A stretch of 35,432 nucleotides of DNA from UBA1161 sp049520395 (GCA_049520395.1 JBEKPV010000014.1:1-35432), one strand, 5' to 3'; positions 24,556-32,653 are shown, counted from the stretch's first letter. The notes: generated by a model from the letters alone, not told the origin. A program made the numbers and translations.

Positions 24556-25560
24556 TGGACCGCTGAAATGCTGGACTTCCAAATTTCGCAGATCGGATAA
24601 ATCGAGGATCGTTTCGGGATGGACGGTGCCGTCGCGAATGATGGAATTGTCCTGGGCCTGCAGATCGCTGTCGCGCTGGGCGGCGATCCAGCGGCCGGCT
24701 TGATATTCGTAGGTCGTTTGACAATGGATGGCCTGAACGTGCTCGTCGAATAAAAAATTATCGTCGGTTTGCGCGTCCCATTTGGTGTCATGAGCGGCGG
24801 TCGTGCGGGAATTGCAGGAATATTTGAGGGTCATTTGGGATTGATCGCCGTCGGCTTGCGGTGTTTCGGTGTCGACGTCCCAGACAAGGAATTGGCGGCC
24901 GCGCCAGTTGCCATGGGAATCCTGGAAGACTTCGGGATTAGCGCGGATGAATTGCGGGAAGGATTCGGCGCGGCGCTGGAAATCGATCAGTGCGCTTTGC
25001 GGCGGAGCCTGCGCGGTCTGCGGCGCGTTTTCCGGAGCCACGGGGGCGGTCGTCGGCGCGGGCTGAGTGGCGGCGATGGCGAGTCGATGCTCGGCTTCGG
25101 CGGAGCCCTGACGCGCGACATCCAAAAGCTGCTGAAGATAGATACTTTGAATCTGTCGGCCGCTGAGTTCGGTGACGATGATTTGGAACTGCTGGTCGGC
25201 CCGGCGGTAGTCGCCGGTGAGCATGTAGGCCACGGCTTTTTTCTGTGCGTCGGCGAGTTCAGAAAGGTGCTGCTGCTCCCAATTATCGCCGCGAAGCATA
25301 GTGACGGTGACGACGAGGAAAGCGGCCACCACGGTCACAACCGCGAGCCACCAGAGCGGCGAGGGGATTCCGGGTTCGGGTTTGGGGGCGATGGAAGTGG
25401 CGACGTCGTCGGAAGGTTGAAACTCCACCATCGGCTCGGAGGCGTCTTCTTCGACCGGGGCGCCGCAATATGGACAGACTTCGCCGGTCTCGGCGGCGTC
25501 ATCGTCCGCTTCAAACGTTTGGCCGCACCGGGCGCATACCACGTCGAGCATGTCGGGCAT
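24541..25560 (-). CDS. Zinc-ribbon single-pass membrane protein
   Basis: A 339-residue protein that I do not recognise as a named family. It opens with a zinc ribbon, CARCGQTF...CPYCGAP (Cys9, Cys12, Cys29, Cys32), followed by an acidic linker and one transmembrane helix (residues about 66-88, SPLWWLAVVTVVAAFLVVTV). A helical ~50-residue region around AVAYMLTGDYRRADQQFQ resembles a TPR-like hairpin, a Pro/Ala-rich linker follows, and the last ~140 residues form a globular domain with many polar and aromatic residues. It sits 17 bases after the methyltransferase gene on the same strand. The start is uncertain by three codons, since an ATG lies at both residues 1 and 4. Confidence 0.7.
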   Translation of the reverse strand: MPDMLDVVCARCGQTFEADDDAAETGEVCPYCGAPVEEDASEPMVEFQPSDDVATSIAPKPEPGIPSPLWWLAVVTVVAAFLVVTVTMLRGDNWEQQHLSELADAQKKAVAYMLTGDYRRADQQFQIIVTELSGRQIQSIYLQQLLDVARQGSAEAEHRLAIAATQPAPTTAPVAPENAPQTAQAPPQSALIDFQRRAESFPQFIRANPEVFQDSHGNWRGRQFLVWDVDTETPQADGDQSQMTLKYSCNSRTTAAHDTKWDAQTDDNFLFDEHVQAIHCQTTYEYQAGRWIAAQRDSDLQAQDNSIIRDGTVHPETILDLSDLRNLEVQHFSGPSAAR

Positions 25561-25577
25561 TTTAAGCGAATTGATTG

Positions 25578-26261
25578 TTAGGCGGCGACTTCGTGGCGGC
25601 GGAGGGCGGAATTGGTCTGAACGGAAACCGGCACGGAGGACTTGTTGTTCGACATGACGACGGTTTCCCACAGGTCGAGGCTGTCGAGCTTGAAGCGATA
25701 GTCGATTTCCACGCCGGTGCGGCGGATGAGGTCTTGCAGCGCCAGATCGCTCCGCCAGCCGAGTTTGGTGCACAGGGGGCAGAGGAATTTTTCCACCATG
25801 GCGATGAAACGATTGGTGGACTGGAAATGGTTGACGATGACGAGCCGGGCTCCGGGTTTGGCGACGCGCTGGGCCTCGGTGACCATCTGAAACGGATCGC
25901 TGACGACGCTGATGACGTGGCTGATGAAGACGCAATCAAAGCTGTTGTCGGCGAAGGGTAGTTGCAGGGCGTTGGCCTGGAAGAGCGTGGGGCGGACCCA
26001 ATTGCGATGTTCGACCTTGGTGCGAATTTGTTTGAGCATCCCGCGGGAGAGATCGATCCCCACGATGCGGCTATGGCGCGGGTAATACCGCAGCGACGCC
26101 CCGGTGCCGATGCCCAGGTCCAGCACCAGATCGGTGGGCTGAATGTTCATGTGGGCGATCCCCCTGGCGATGCGCTTCTGAACCAGGCGCGCGAACGTCA
26201 GGTCATAAAACAGCGACTGAAAATCGTAAATGATCCGAGTGCTCGATTCCTGCATCACCAC
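25578..26261 (-). CDS. SAM methyltransferase, PmtA/UbiE-like
   Basis: A 227-residue class I methyltransferase. YDFQSLFYDLTFARLVQKR, then LVLDLGIGTGASLRYYP, IVGIDLSRGMLKQI and FDCVFISHVISVVSDP, resemble bacterial phosphatidylethanolamine N-methyltransferases of the Rhodobacter type and, more generally, UbiE-like enzymes. A lipid head-group acceptor is an inference. The GTG at 26261 was chosen because AGGGA lies eight bases before it; an ATG two codons later is possible and a TTG at 26294 lacks a ribosome site. The zinc-ribbon gene follows on the same strand. Confidence 0.75.
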   Translation of the reverse strand: MVMQESSTRIIYDFQSLFYDLTFARLVQKRIARGIAHMNIQPTDLVLDLGIGTGASLRYYPRHSRIVGIDLSRGMLKQIRTKVEHRNWVRPTLFQANALQLPFADNSFDCVFISHVISVVSDPFQMVTEAQRVAKPGARLVIVNHFQSTNRFIAMVEKFLCPLCTKLGWRSDLALQDLIRRTGVEIDYRFKLDSLDLWETVVMSNNKSSVPVSVQTNSALRRHEVAA

Positions 26262-26353
26262 GGGCGCGGTCCCTTCAAAGCGGCGAACTGTCAACAGACT
26301 ATCGGTTAAGCTAGCTAAATCTCAATATATTGCAAAGGGGCGATTTACGCGGA

Positions 26354-27085
26354 TCACTCCTGGTCCATCATTCCGGCGGCGGGCGCGTCGAGGAGCCAGA
26401 GGAGTTTTCCGCTTGTCGGCTGGATCATTTGGATCGGAAGATTCGTTGGATCGCGAGGTCCTTGCAGGACCCGCTCCAGTCGCTGGGCCTTGGCGGCGCC
26501 GCTGATAAGCGCGATCACCTGGCGTGCGCGGTTGATGAAGGGAGCGCTAAAGGTGAGGCGCCAAACGCCCAGTTTGGGCACGAAGTTGGCGACGCAGCGA
26601 TGTTCCTTTTCCGCCAGGGCAGCCGTGCCGGGGAAGAGGGAGGCGGTGTGGCCGTCGTCACCCATGCCCAGAAGGATGAGATCCAGTCCGTCGTCGCCGA
26701 ATTTTTGTTTGAGGAGCTGGCCGTATTCCTTGGCGGCCTCTTGCGGGTCGGCTTCGCCTTTCATCCGGTGGATTTTTGCCGGGTCGAGGGGGACGCGATC
26801 GAGGAGGGCCAGGCGCGCCATGCGGTAGTTGCTGTCGGGATGATCGGGGGGGACGCAGCGTTCGTCGCCGAAATAGATTTCCCAGGTGTTCCAGTCGAAG
26901 CGATTTCGCCAGGAATCGGAGGCGAGAAGCTCGAAGAGGATTTTTGGGGTGCTCCCGCCGGAGAGGGCGATGGAAAAGACTCCGCGCTCGCGCGCCGCGA
27001 TCGGGGCGATGGCGAGAATCTGCTCCGCGGCGGCCTGGGCGAGGGCGCTGGCGTCGGGGACGACCTGAATTTCTTGAGCGGTCAT
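26354..27085 (-). CDS. pgl: 6-phosphogluconolactonase
   Basis: A 243-residue lactonase of the DevB/SOL family that hydrolyses 6-phosphoglucono-1,5-lactone in the oxidative pentose phosphate pathway. Signatures are SIALSGGSTPKILFELL, IYFGDERCVPPDHPDSNYRM and ILLGMGDDGHTASLFPGT. The ATG at 27085 is preferred over an upstream in-frame TTG at 27115; it is preceded by TATCCT and seven bases, the same geometry as other leaderless starts here. zwf and gnd are not in the window. It follows the third TMTC-like gene on the same strand, with no evident functional link. Confidence 0.93.
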   Translation of the reverse strand: MTAQEIQVVPDASALAQAAAEQILAIAPIAARERGVFSIALSGGSTPKILFELLASDSWRNRFDWNTWEIYFGDERCVPPDHPDSNYRMARLALLDRVPLDPAKIHRMKGEADPQEAAKEYGQLLKQKFGDDGLDLILLGMGDDGHTASLFPGTAALAEKEHRCVANFVPKLGVWRLTFSAPFINRARQVIALISGAAKAQRLERVLQGPRDPTNLPIQMIQPTSGKLLWLLDAPAAGMMDQE

Positions 27086-27092
27086 TTGCGGA

Positions 27093-27098
27093 AGGATA
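27093..27098 (-). promoter_or_regulatory. -10 element for leaderless pgl
   Basis: TATCCT on the minus strand, ending seven bases before the ATG at 27085, with no Shine-Dalgarno site. It supports that start over the upstream TTG. Confidence 0.35.
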
Positions 27099-27129
27099 TT
27101 CGCGGGAGACGGCAAAGCAAACGTATAAA

Positions 27130-28845
27130 TTATTCGCCGCCTAAATGTCGCCAGGGAGCCTTTGCGGGGGTGAGACTGGGATCGAGTCGGAGGGCGATGC
27201 GGTACTGATCGATCGCTTCATCGAACCGCCCGACGATTTGCAGCGCGTAAGCATAATGGTAATGCGCTTCGGCAAAATCCGGGTCGAGGGTAATTGCCCG
27301 GAGATAATTCCGCATGGCCTCCTGCGGCTCGTGCATCTGCATCAGAATCCCCCCAAGGCTGTCCAGTGCGGGGGCGAAGTCGGGTTGCAATTGCAACGCT
27401 ATCAGGAGTTCCTGCCGCGCGGCCGGCAGATCACCGTCGTATTCCTTCACAATCGCCCATTTGTAATGGGCGATCGATTGATCGGGAGCAAGCTCGATCA
27501 GTTTCACGTAACACGCCCTGGCTTGAGCGCGCGCTGCGGCTCGCTGGTCGGGCGGAAGAAGGTCGTTGTTCGAGATATCCGCGTATTCATCCCCCAGATT
27601 CCCCCACGCCATAAAGGAGTTTGGATTGTTCCGCACCGTGTTTTGCCACAGGACCAGGGCGTTTTGGTAGATGCTCTGCTGGCGGATGGTGAGGATGGCC
27701 AGCGCGCAAAGGATCAACGCGGCAAGAACTCCGCCTGCTCGACCGCGGCTTAAGAGGACGGCGACGGGGATGAATATTCCGATGGCGGCGAGATATTGAT
27801 AGTGGTCGGCCACGAAGGTGTAGCGCATCGGATAAAGATTCACGAATCCCAGCGCAGGAAGCAGGGTTCCGGAAAAAAAGAGGGCGGCAACGAGCGGGCC
27901 ACGGCCGATGCGGCGGCGGAGGAGCCAGAGAAGCGCCAAGGCGGCTAGAAATGCGAGGGGATATAGGATGAGCCACGGCTGGGCGGAGAACGTCATGTCG
28001 GGCCATTTGGGATAGACGAAAATGAGCGGATGGGGCCAGAAAATTTTGCCGACGTAAAACCACAAGGCTCTGCCTGCGATCAGGCAGCGGTCGGCGAATG
28101 TCCAGTTCCATTCGGGGCCGATCGCACCGACGTGATTTCGCTCCAGAAATGCGGTGACCATAGACATGGTTAAGCCCGCGACAAAAAAGGGGAGCAGGCA
28201 AAGGATGTCGCCCAATCGTGGGAAGTGGCCGCGCCAATAAATCAGGAGCAGAATGACGGCTGGGAGGGAACAGGTGACGGATTTGCTCAGCAGAGCGGCG
28301 ACGAAAAAAAACAAGGATGCGAAATACGGCTTGGCGTTGAAACGTTCCGCCCGGAAATCGGGACTGGCGAAGCGGAGATAGGCCAGGAGAGATGAAAAAT
28401 AAAAGACGGCGGAGAGAACATTTTTACGCTCCGTGATCCAGGCGACGGATTCGACGTTTACCGGATGAACGGCGAAGAAGGCGGCGGCGAGCCACGCGCC
28501 CGGGATCTCCAGCTTACACAAAAGGCGGAATAAAAGGACGGCGGCCAGCGCGTGCAAGAGGACGTTGTCGAGGTGATAACCTCCGGGGTGCAGGCCCCCG
28601 AGTTGGTACTCGATCCAGAAGGTGGTGTGGACGAGCGGATAATATTGGGGAACCGATGTCGGGTGTAGCCACATGGTCACGAGGCCGTCGAAATCCCGCA
28701 GGTAGCGGTTGCGCGTGATGTATTGCGGATCGTCCCAGATGAAACCGGCGTGTAAGATTGGGAGATAAATTGACAGCGTGATGGCCGCCAGGAGCGGGGC
28801 CGCGGCGCGGCGGAGGAAGGAAGATTCGCAAGTTCCCGCGGGCAT
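27130..28845 (-). CDS. TMTC-like membrane glycosyltransferase with TPR, copy 3
   Basis: A 571-residue member closer to the canonical bacterial TMTC-like pattern than the two at 21140-24555. The first loop is GFIWDDPQYITRNRYL, the next motif is VHPVNVESVAWITERKNVLS, and FVADHYQYLAAIG matches the region before the last helices. The C-terminal third holds at least three recognisable TPR units, including MAWGNLGDEYADI, SLGGILMQMHEPQEAMRNYL and YHYAYALQIVGRFDEAIDQY. The N-terminus overlaps no other gene and pgl lies 45 bp downstream. TPR units in such proteins may bind acceptor proteins; that role, and the sugar, are inference. Confidence 0.8.
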   Translation of the reverse strand: MPAGTCESSFLRRAAAPLLAAITLSIYLPILHAGFIWDDPQYITRNRYLRDFDGLVTMWLHPTSVPQYYPLVHTTFWIEYQLGGLHPGGYHLDNVLLHALAAVLLFRLLCKLEIPGAWLAAAFFAVHPVNVESVAWITERKNVLSAVFYFSSLLAYLRFASPDFRAERFNAKPYFASLFFFVAALLSKSVTCSLPAVILLLIYWRGHFPRLGDILCLLPFFVAGLTMSMVTAFLERNHVGAIGPEWNWTFADRCLIAGRALWFYVGKIFWPHPLIFVYPKWPDMTFSAQPWLILYPLAFLAALALLWLLRRRIGRGPLVAALFFSGTLLPALGFVNLYPMRYTFVADHYQYLAAIGIFIPVAVLLSRGRAGGVLAALILCALAILTIRQQSIYQNALVLWQNTVRNNPNSFMAWGNLGDEYADISNNDLLPPDQRAAARAQARACYVKLIELAPDQSIAHYKWAIVKEYDGDLPAARQELLIALQLQPDFAPALDSLGGILMQMHEPQEAMRNYLRAITLDPDFAEAHYHYAYALQIVGRFDEAIDQYRIALRLDPSLTPAKAPWRHLGGE

Positions 28846-28895
28846 CGCCCAGACTAATATCCCACGAACCCGCCGACTCCGCCATGCGGGGGGTA

Positions 28896-29318
28896 TCAGG
28901 CGTTTTCCAATTTGGTCAGATGCACTTCGGCTAGTCGCAGAATCTCTCTGGCGTTGGGGTAGGTAAGGCGGTCCAGGGCGGATTCGTATACGAGCCAGGC
29001 GTAGCCGACGTGTTCGTCGCTGAGTTGCACTTCTTCTCCCTCGGATTCTGCCAGGAAGAAAACGACGGATTTGTCGACCAGTTTTTTGCCGCTGCGAAAA
29101 AAGTAGCGGATTTTATGCGCGAAATGGGGAATGACGCGCGCGGCCTCCAGGCCGGTTTCTTCGCGCAGTTCGCGCGTGGCGGCTTCGAGATTGGTTTCGT
29201 CTTTTTTTAGATGTCCCTTCGGATAGTCCCAGTGGCGGCCGTAATCGAGCAGAAGATATCGGCGCGGTCGCGTGCTTTGAAAGAGGACGAATCCAGCGGA
29301 ACGTTCGCGGCGCGCCAT
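28896..29318 (-). CDS. Nudix hydrolase, Ap4A hydrolase-like
   Basis: A 140-residue Nudix enzyme that hydrolyses a nucleoside diphosphate linked to another moiety. The Nudix box runs from Gly35 to Leu57 (GHLKKDETNLEAATRELREE then TGL) with the metal-binding REEXEE-type glutamates present. The YPKGHL context and the small size resemble asymmetrical bis(5'-nucleosyl)-tetraphosphatases, so Ap4A removal is a reasonable guess. ATG at 29318 gives a family-sized protein starting at MARRERSAGFVLF; the frame remains open upstream but that part lacks homology-like features and carries the 29397 repeat. Confidence 0.88.
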   Translation of the reverse strand: MARRERSAGFVLFQSTRPRRYLLLDYGRHWDYPKGHLKKDETNLEAATRELREETGLEAARVIPHFAHKIRYFFRSGKKLVDKSVVFFLAESEGEEVQLSDEHVGYAWLVYESALDRLTYPNAREILRLAEVHLTKLENA

Positions 29319-29396
29319 GTAGTGTGGAATAATCGGCCCGAGGGGTGACGGCAAGCATCGATGCTCTATCTTATTCTGTGCGGTTCCGAAGGTCGG

Positions 29397-29442
29397 CCCC
29401 TCACCCCCGCCTTCTCCCCGCCGGTACGCGGGGAAGAGGGAG
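29397..29442. repeat. CCCTCACCCC-type intergenic hairpin repeat
   Basis: CCCCTCACCCCCGCCTTCT leads into CCCCGC (29416-29421), loop CGGTAC and GCGGGG (29428-29433), then AAGAGGGAG. This is the shape of a widespread bacterial intergenic repeat of the CCCTCACCC-CTCTCCC-GGGAGAGGG type. It ends two bases before the stop codon side of the PD-(D/E)XK-like gene and may act as its 3' hairpin. The family link is from memory of the pattern. Confidence 0.6.
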
Positions 29443-29443
29443 T

Positions 29444-30088
29444 TTACCGTTGAATCGTCGGCCACAGGGCGACCGTGCAAAGTCTGTGGCCGATGCGGTC
29501 GAGGATTTCTACGCTGCGGACCTGGCGGAAGCCGGCGAGGACTTCTTTTTGGGCGAGGATGTCCTCGAATAATTCCAGGTCTTTTTCCAAAATTTCGCGG
29601 GATTCGTTGAAGACGATCAGAGCCAGTCCGGCCTGGCGGATTAACTCGTCGGATTCCATTTTTCGCAGGTCTTCGACGATGGCGTTGCGCCATTGCGAGC
29701 CGTAGCCGCCGTGGGGCGCGCCGCCCTGGCGGAATTGATAGGCGACCTTGATTTCCAGCCAGAGGGCTTCGGCGGGGCCGGCCATGTTGGCGGGATCGAA
29801 CAGGGTCGGCGGAGCGGAATCGAGGCGCAAAACTCGGCCGACGGGGGTGAGAACGAGATCGCATCGCGGACGGTGGGTCAATTTTCGGCCAAAGGTGGAG
29901 GGGTAATGCACTTCGCGAGCCACCGCATAAAAGGGGGCGAGCTTTTCCGAAAGGAGGGTTTGGATTTTTCGCTCGTCGCTGGCGTCGAGGCCGTAGACGG
30001 CTTGCTCGAGGCGCAAATCGTCTTCAGTTTGCTGAAGGCATAGGCGCAAGTGGTCGGCTAACTGGCAAAAGTCCCAGGCGTTTGACAT
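29444..30088 (-). CDS. Unknown protein with PD-(D/E)XK nuclease-like core
   Basis: A 214-residue soluble protein with no family I can name. The spacing of acidic residues matches a PD-(D/E)XK nuclease core: Glu59 in VAREVHYP, Asp77 in RPRCDLVLTP at the end of a strand, and Glu112-Ile-Lys114 in ALWLEIKVAYQF on the next strand. A GSQWRNAIVEDLRKM helix follows, where a helix is expected. The N-terminal ~50 residues are helical. It lies four bases after the PAP2 gene stop on the same strand. No methylase or other defence gene adjoins it, so a repair or housekeeping role is as likely as restriction. The core call is inference from motif spacing. Confidence 0.5.
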   Translation of the reverse strand: MSNAWDFCQLADHLRLCLQQTEDDLRLEQAVYGLDASDERKIQTLLSEKLAPFYAVAREVHYPSTFGRKLTHRPRCDLVLTPVGRVLRLDSAPPTLFDPANMAGPAEALWLEIKVAYQFRQGGAPHGGYGSQWRNAIVEDLRKMESDELIRQAGLALIVFNESREILEKDLELFEDILAQKEVLAGFRQVRSVEILDRIGHRLCTVALWPTIQR

Positions 30089-30092
30089 CTTT

Positions 30093-30656
30093 TTACAGAA
30101 GGAATTTCACGGACAAGAATCCGGCCAAAAGTCCCAGGGCGATTCCCGCAAGAACATCGCTGGGCCAATGGGCGTCCATGACATAGCGTAGGGCGGCGCA
30201 GACCAAAGCGAGGAGCCAGAAAATGGCGGCGGCCTGGGGATAGGCGGTCGCCAGGACCGTCGAGAAAGCGAAGGCGGAGGCGCTGTGGCTGGAGGGAAAA
30301 CTCTCGCGGAAATTGGCGTGCTCAAGGGAAGGCCCGAGGAATCTTCCGGCGTTTTCGCGGCGGGGGCGGGCTCGGCCCAGCGATCGCTTGAGAATCGTCC
30401 CGACAATGGCGACGCCGATGACTGCGGCGAGCAGAGCCTCGGCGATGCGCGGGCCATGCCGGGGGTCGAGTTTAAGGATCAATAGTGCGGTCAGGACGGT
30501 GCAGACCGTTTGGCCATATTGGGAGAGAAACCGGGTTTCGCGTTTGACGTCGCCTTTGAATTTGAGTTCGAGGGTCGTGGGGAGGCCGCGGCGTTCCAAA
30601 AAAATCATGACGGCGCTGCATCCCAGCAAGATCGAAACAATGGACGGGAAAGACAT
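30093..30656 (-). CDS. PAP2 family membrane phosphatase
   Basis: A 187-residue membrane phosphatase of the PAP2 superfamily with about five transmembrane helices. The three catalytic motifs are KRSLGRARP, SFPSSHSASAFAFS, and RYVMDAHWPSDVLAG, whose R-x5-H-x3-D spacing is intact. Members dephosphorylate undecaprenyl pyrophosphate, phosphatidic acid or related lipids at the outer face of the membrane. Given the GT-C enzymes in the window, recycling of a lipid carrier is a plausible but unproved role. The PD-(D/E)XK-like gene follows four bases after its stop. Confidence 0.88.
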   Translation of the reverse strand: MSFPSIVSILLGCSAVMIFLERRGLPTTLELKFKGDVKRETRFLSQYGQTVCTVLTALLILKLDPRHGPRIAEALLAAVIGVAIVGTILKRSLGRARPRRENAGRFLGPSLEHANFRESFPSSHSASAFAFSTVLATAYPQAAAIFWLLALVCAALRYVMDAHWPSDVLAGIALGLLAGFLSVKFLL

Positions 30657-30745
30657 GAGTTGGGCGGAGGTTAAATGGGAAGGGGAGCGGGGGCAAGGGT
30701 TGTCGTTTTGCAGTTTTGAGGCGGGAGCCTTACCTTGCGGGGTCT

Positions 30746-32422
30746 ATGCCGGCGGCGAAGTTCTGGAGGATTCTATTTTTGATTCTTGCGGGGGCATTGC
30801 TCGTCTACACGGTCGGAAACCAGCGCGTGGGGCTGTGGGACCGGGATGAACCGCGCTATGCGGAGTGTTCTCGGGAGATGTTGGAGAGCGGCGACTGGGT
30901 GGTTCCGCGATTTTTGGGTCAGTGGCGACTGGAGAAACCGCCTCTGATTTACTGGTGTCAGGCAGCGGCGATGGAGGTGATGGGGGTGACTCCGGCAGCA
31001 GCGCGATTGCCCTCGGCGCTGGCGGCGGTGGCGACGGGGACGATTCTGGCGCTGGTGGTACGTAAATACGCCGGTCCCCGGCGGGCGCTTTGGAGCACGT
31101 TTATTTTCTGTGCCAGCGGACTGACCATCGGGGCGGCCAAGTTCTGCAATACCGACTCGATACTGACGGCCTTTGTGATCGGCGGGCAGGCTTGTCTGGC
31201 GGTGCTCTATGCCACCCATCGAGCCAAACGCCCTTCGCCGGTTTGGGCGGCGATTATATTTTGGGCTTTGTGCGGATTGGCCGGCCTCACCAAGGGGCCG
31301 CAAGTTCTAGGGATGCATGCGGTCACACTGGCGATTCTGCTGCTGCTGGATGTGGGGCCGCAGATGCGGCGATTTTCGGCTTGGCTTGAAGCGGCGAGGT
31401 GGTGGGCGGGATTGCGGCCTCTGATCGGCGTCCCGGTGCTGGTGGCGGTCGTGTCACCTTGGCTAATTCTGGTTCATCAGCGCGCGCCGGGGTTTGTCAT
31501 GGGGCTATTTAGGATGGCGGGCAATCATGCGCTAACCAGCATGGATGGGCATGGGGAACCGCCGGGGTATCACCTTTTACTGATCTTTGGGACGTTTTTT
31601 CCGTGGAGTTTGCTCCTCCCGGCGACGATCGCGATCGCATGGCGGAATCGGCGGATGGCGCAGATTCGATTTGCCATGGCGACGGTGGCGGGGCCCTGGC
31701 TGCTGATGGAGTTCGTTCGCACGAAGTTGCCGTTTTATGTGTTGCCGTCGTTTGGGGGATTGTCATTCCTTGCGGCCGACGCCCTGATCCGGTGCGCCCG
31801 GGGGCAATATAACGATCTGAAACAAAAGGCGTTTTTCGCGACGATCGTGGCCTGGTGCATCGCGGGACTGGGGATCGGGGCGGCGCCGTGGTTCGCCGTT
31901 TTGGCGTCGCGCGATTTGCCGTGGGCAGGCATGATCGGATTCTCGATCGCGGCGGCGATTTATGTGGCCATCGTGGTGCTTCGGCTGGTTCAGGGGCGAC
32001 TCTGGCGGGCGGCGATGGTTATGGGGGTGGGGAGTTCGTTTTTGGTGATCCTGTTTTACGGCACGATCTTGCCGAGTTTTGATTTTCTGCGTTTGTCGCA
32101 GCGGCTAGCGGCCCATTTGCCGCATGGGTCGGACATTCGGGTGGCGATGGCGGGATATACCGAGCCGAGTCTTGCCTTTTACCAGGGGGGCGGGGCCAGG
32201 GAGAAATTCGAGAACTATCTGATGAAGACCGATCCGCGCTCCTGGTACGAGTGGATTGTGATTGATGACCCCGACTGGCGGGAGGTCGACCCGCAGCGCA
32301 GGGCTTTGCTGAAGGTAATTGATTCGGAACAGGGAATCGTCTACGCGGCCACCGGCAGGGCGCAGACCGTATTGGTTTTGGAGAAACTACCATTCATATA
32401 CAGCGACGTGAATGTTAAATAG
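30746..32422 (+). CDS. ArnT-like GT39 membrane glycosyltransferase
   Basis: A 558-residue GT-C enzyme with about twelve transmembrane segments. VGLWDRDEPRYAECSREML holds the acidic residues of the first loop, and SGDWVVPRFLGQWRLEKPPL matches the ArnT/PMT consensus (LEKPPLIYW). ArnT relatives move aminoarabinose, mannose or other sugars from undecaprenyl phosphate to lipid A or proteins outside the cytoplasmic membrane. The C-terminal ~100 residues form a soluble domain. The ATG at 30746 is preferred over an in-frame TTG at 30716. The 89-bp gap to PAP2 is divergent, so the two may share a regulatory region. Confidence 0.85.
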   Translation: MPAAKFWRILFLILAGALLVYTVGNQRVGLWDRDEPRYAECSREMLESGDWVVPRFLGQWRLEKPPLIYWCQAAAMEVMGVTPAAARLPSALAAVATGTILALVVRKYAGPRRALWSTFIFCASGLTIGAAKFCNTDSILTAFVIGGQACLAVLYATHRAKRPSPVWAAIIFWALCGLAGLTKGPQVLGMHAVTLAILLLLDVGPQMRRFSAWLEAARWWAGLRPLIGVPVLVAVVSPWLILVHQRAPGFVMGLFRMAGNHALTSMDGHGEPPGYHLLLIFGTFFPWSLLLPATIAIAWRNRRMAQIRFAMATVAGPWLLMEFVRTKLPFYVLPSFGGLSFLAADALIRCARGQYNDLKQKAFFATIVAWCIAGLGIGAAPWFAVLASRDLPWAGMIGFSIAAAIYVAIVVLRLVQGRLWRAAMVMGVGSSFLVILFYGTILPSFDFLRLSQRLAAHLPHGSDIRVAMAGYTEPSLAFYQGGGAREKFENYLMKTDPRSWYEWIVIDDPDWREVDPQRRALLKVIDSEQGIVYAATGRAQTVLVLEKLPFIYSDVNVK

Positions 32423-32468
32423 GGATTTATCGGACCCGCATGGACGGTGCCAATAGCCTAGTTTACCC

Positions 32469-32498
32469 TTGACGATGTGGATGGGGTTTAGATAGACT
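32469..32498 (+). promoter_or_regulatory. Promoter of possible small RNA or leader
   Basis: TTGACG at 32469-32474, an 18-nt spacer, TAGACT at 32493-32498. Transcription would start near 32505. Confidence 0.45.
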
Positions 32499-32504
32499 CG
32501 AGGG

Positions 32505-32595
32505 CGTCAAGAATTTGTAGGCGGAACGTTTTGGAGGCTTCCTCCAGCTTAAAATAAAAAGTGTGCGTAGGCGGCGTTCGCTTACGCGTTTTTTT
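32505..32595 (+). ncRNA. Candidate ~90-nt small RNA or attenuator leader
   Basis: The stretch between the predicted start of the 32469 promoter and the terminator's T-run would be a transcript of about 90 nt with two hairpins: TGGAGG-CTT-CCTCCA at 32532-32546 and the terminator stem at 32565-32587. No open frame of useful length is present. It may be a free-standing RNA or a leader that attenuates prepilin expression. The 5' end is predicted, not observed, and no known riboswitch signature was found. Confidence 0.35.
32565..32595 (+). terminator. Rho-independent terminator upstream of prepilin gene
   Basis: GCGTAGGCG (32565-32573) pairs with CGCTTACGC (32579-32587) around GCGTT: nine pairs, one G-T, followed by G and seven T residues (32589-32595). 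It ends transcription from the GT39 gene and/or from the promoter at 32469. Confidence 0.8.
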
Positions 32596-32653
32596 CTTTG
32601 TGTCGTGTTCTGTTTGCCGATGCGCGATCAATGAGGCGACTCCCATTTCGGAG

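Noticed and set aside
25561..25935. N-terminal extension of the zinc-ribbon gene
   Set aside because: The frame stays open but lies over the methyltransferase gene and translates to Arg/His-rich sequence. The natural start is at the ATG before the zinc ribbon.
32500..32600. c-di-GMP (GEMM) riboswitch upstream of the prepilin gene
   Set aside because: The conserved GEMM core with its tetraloop receptor and the GACGCAAAGCC segment is not present.
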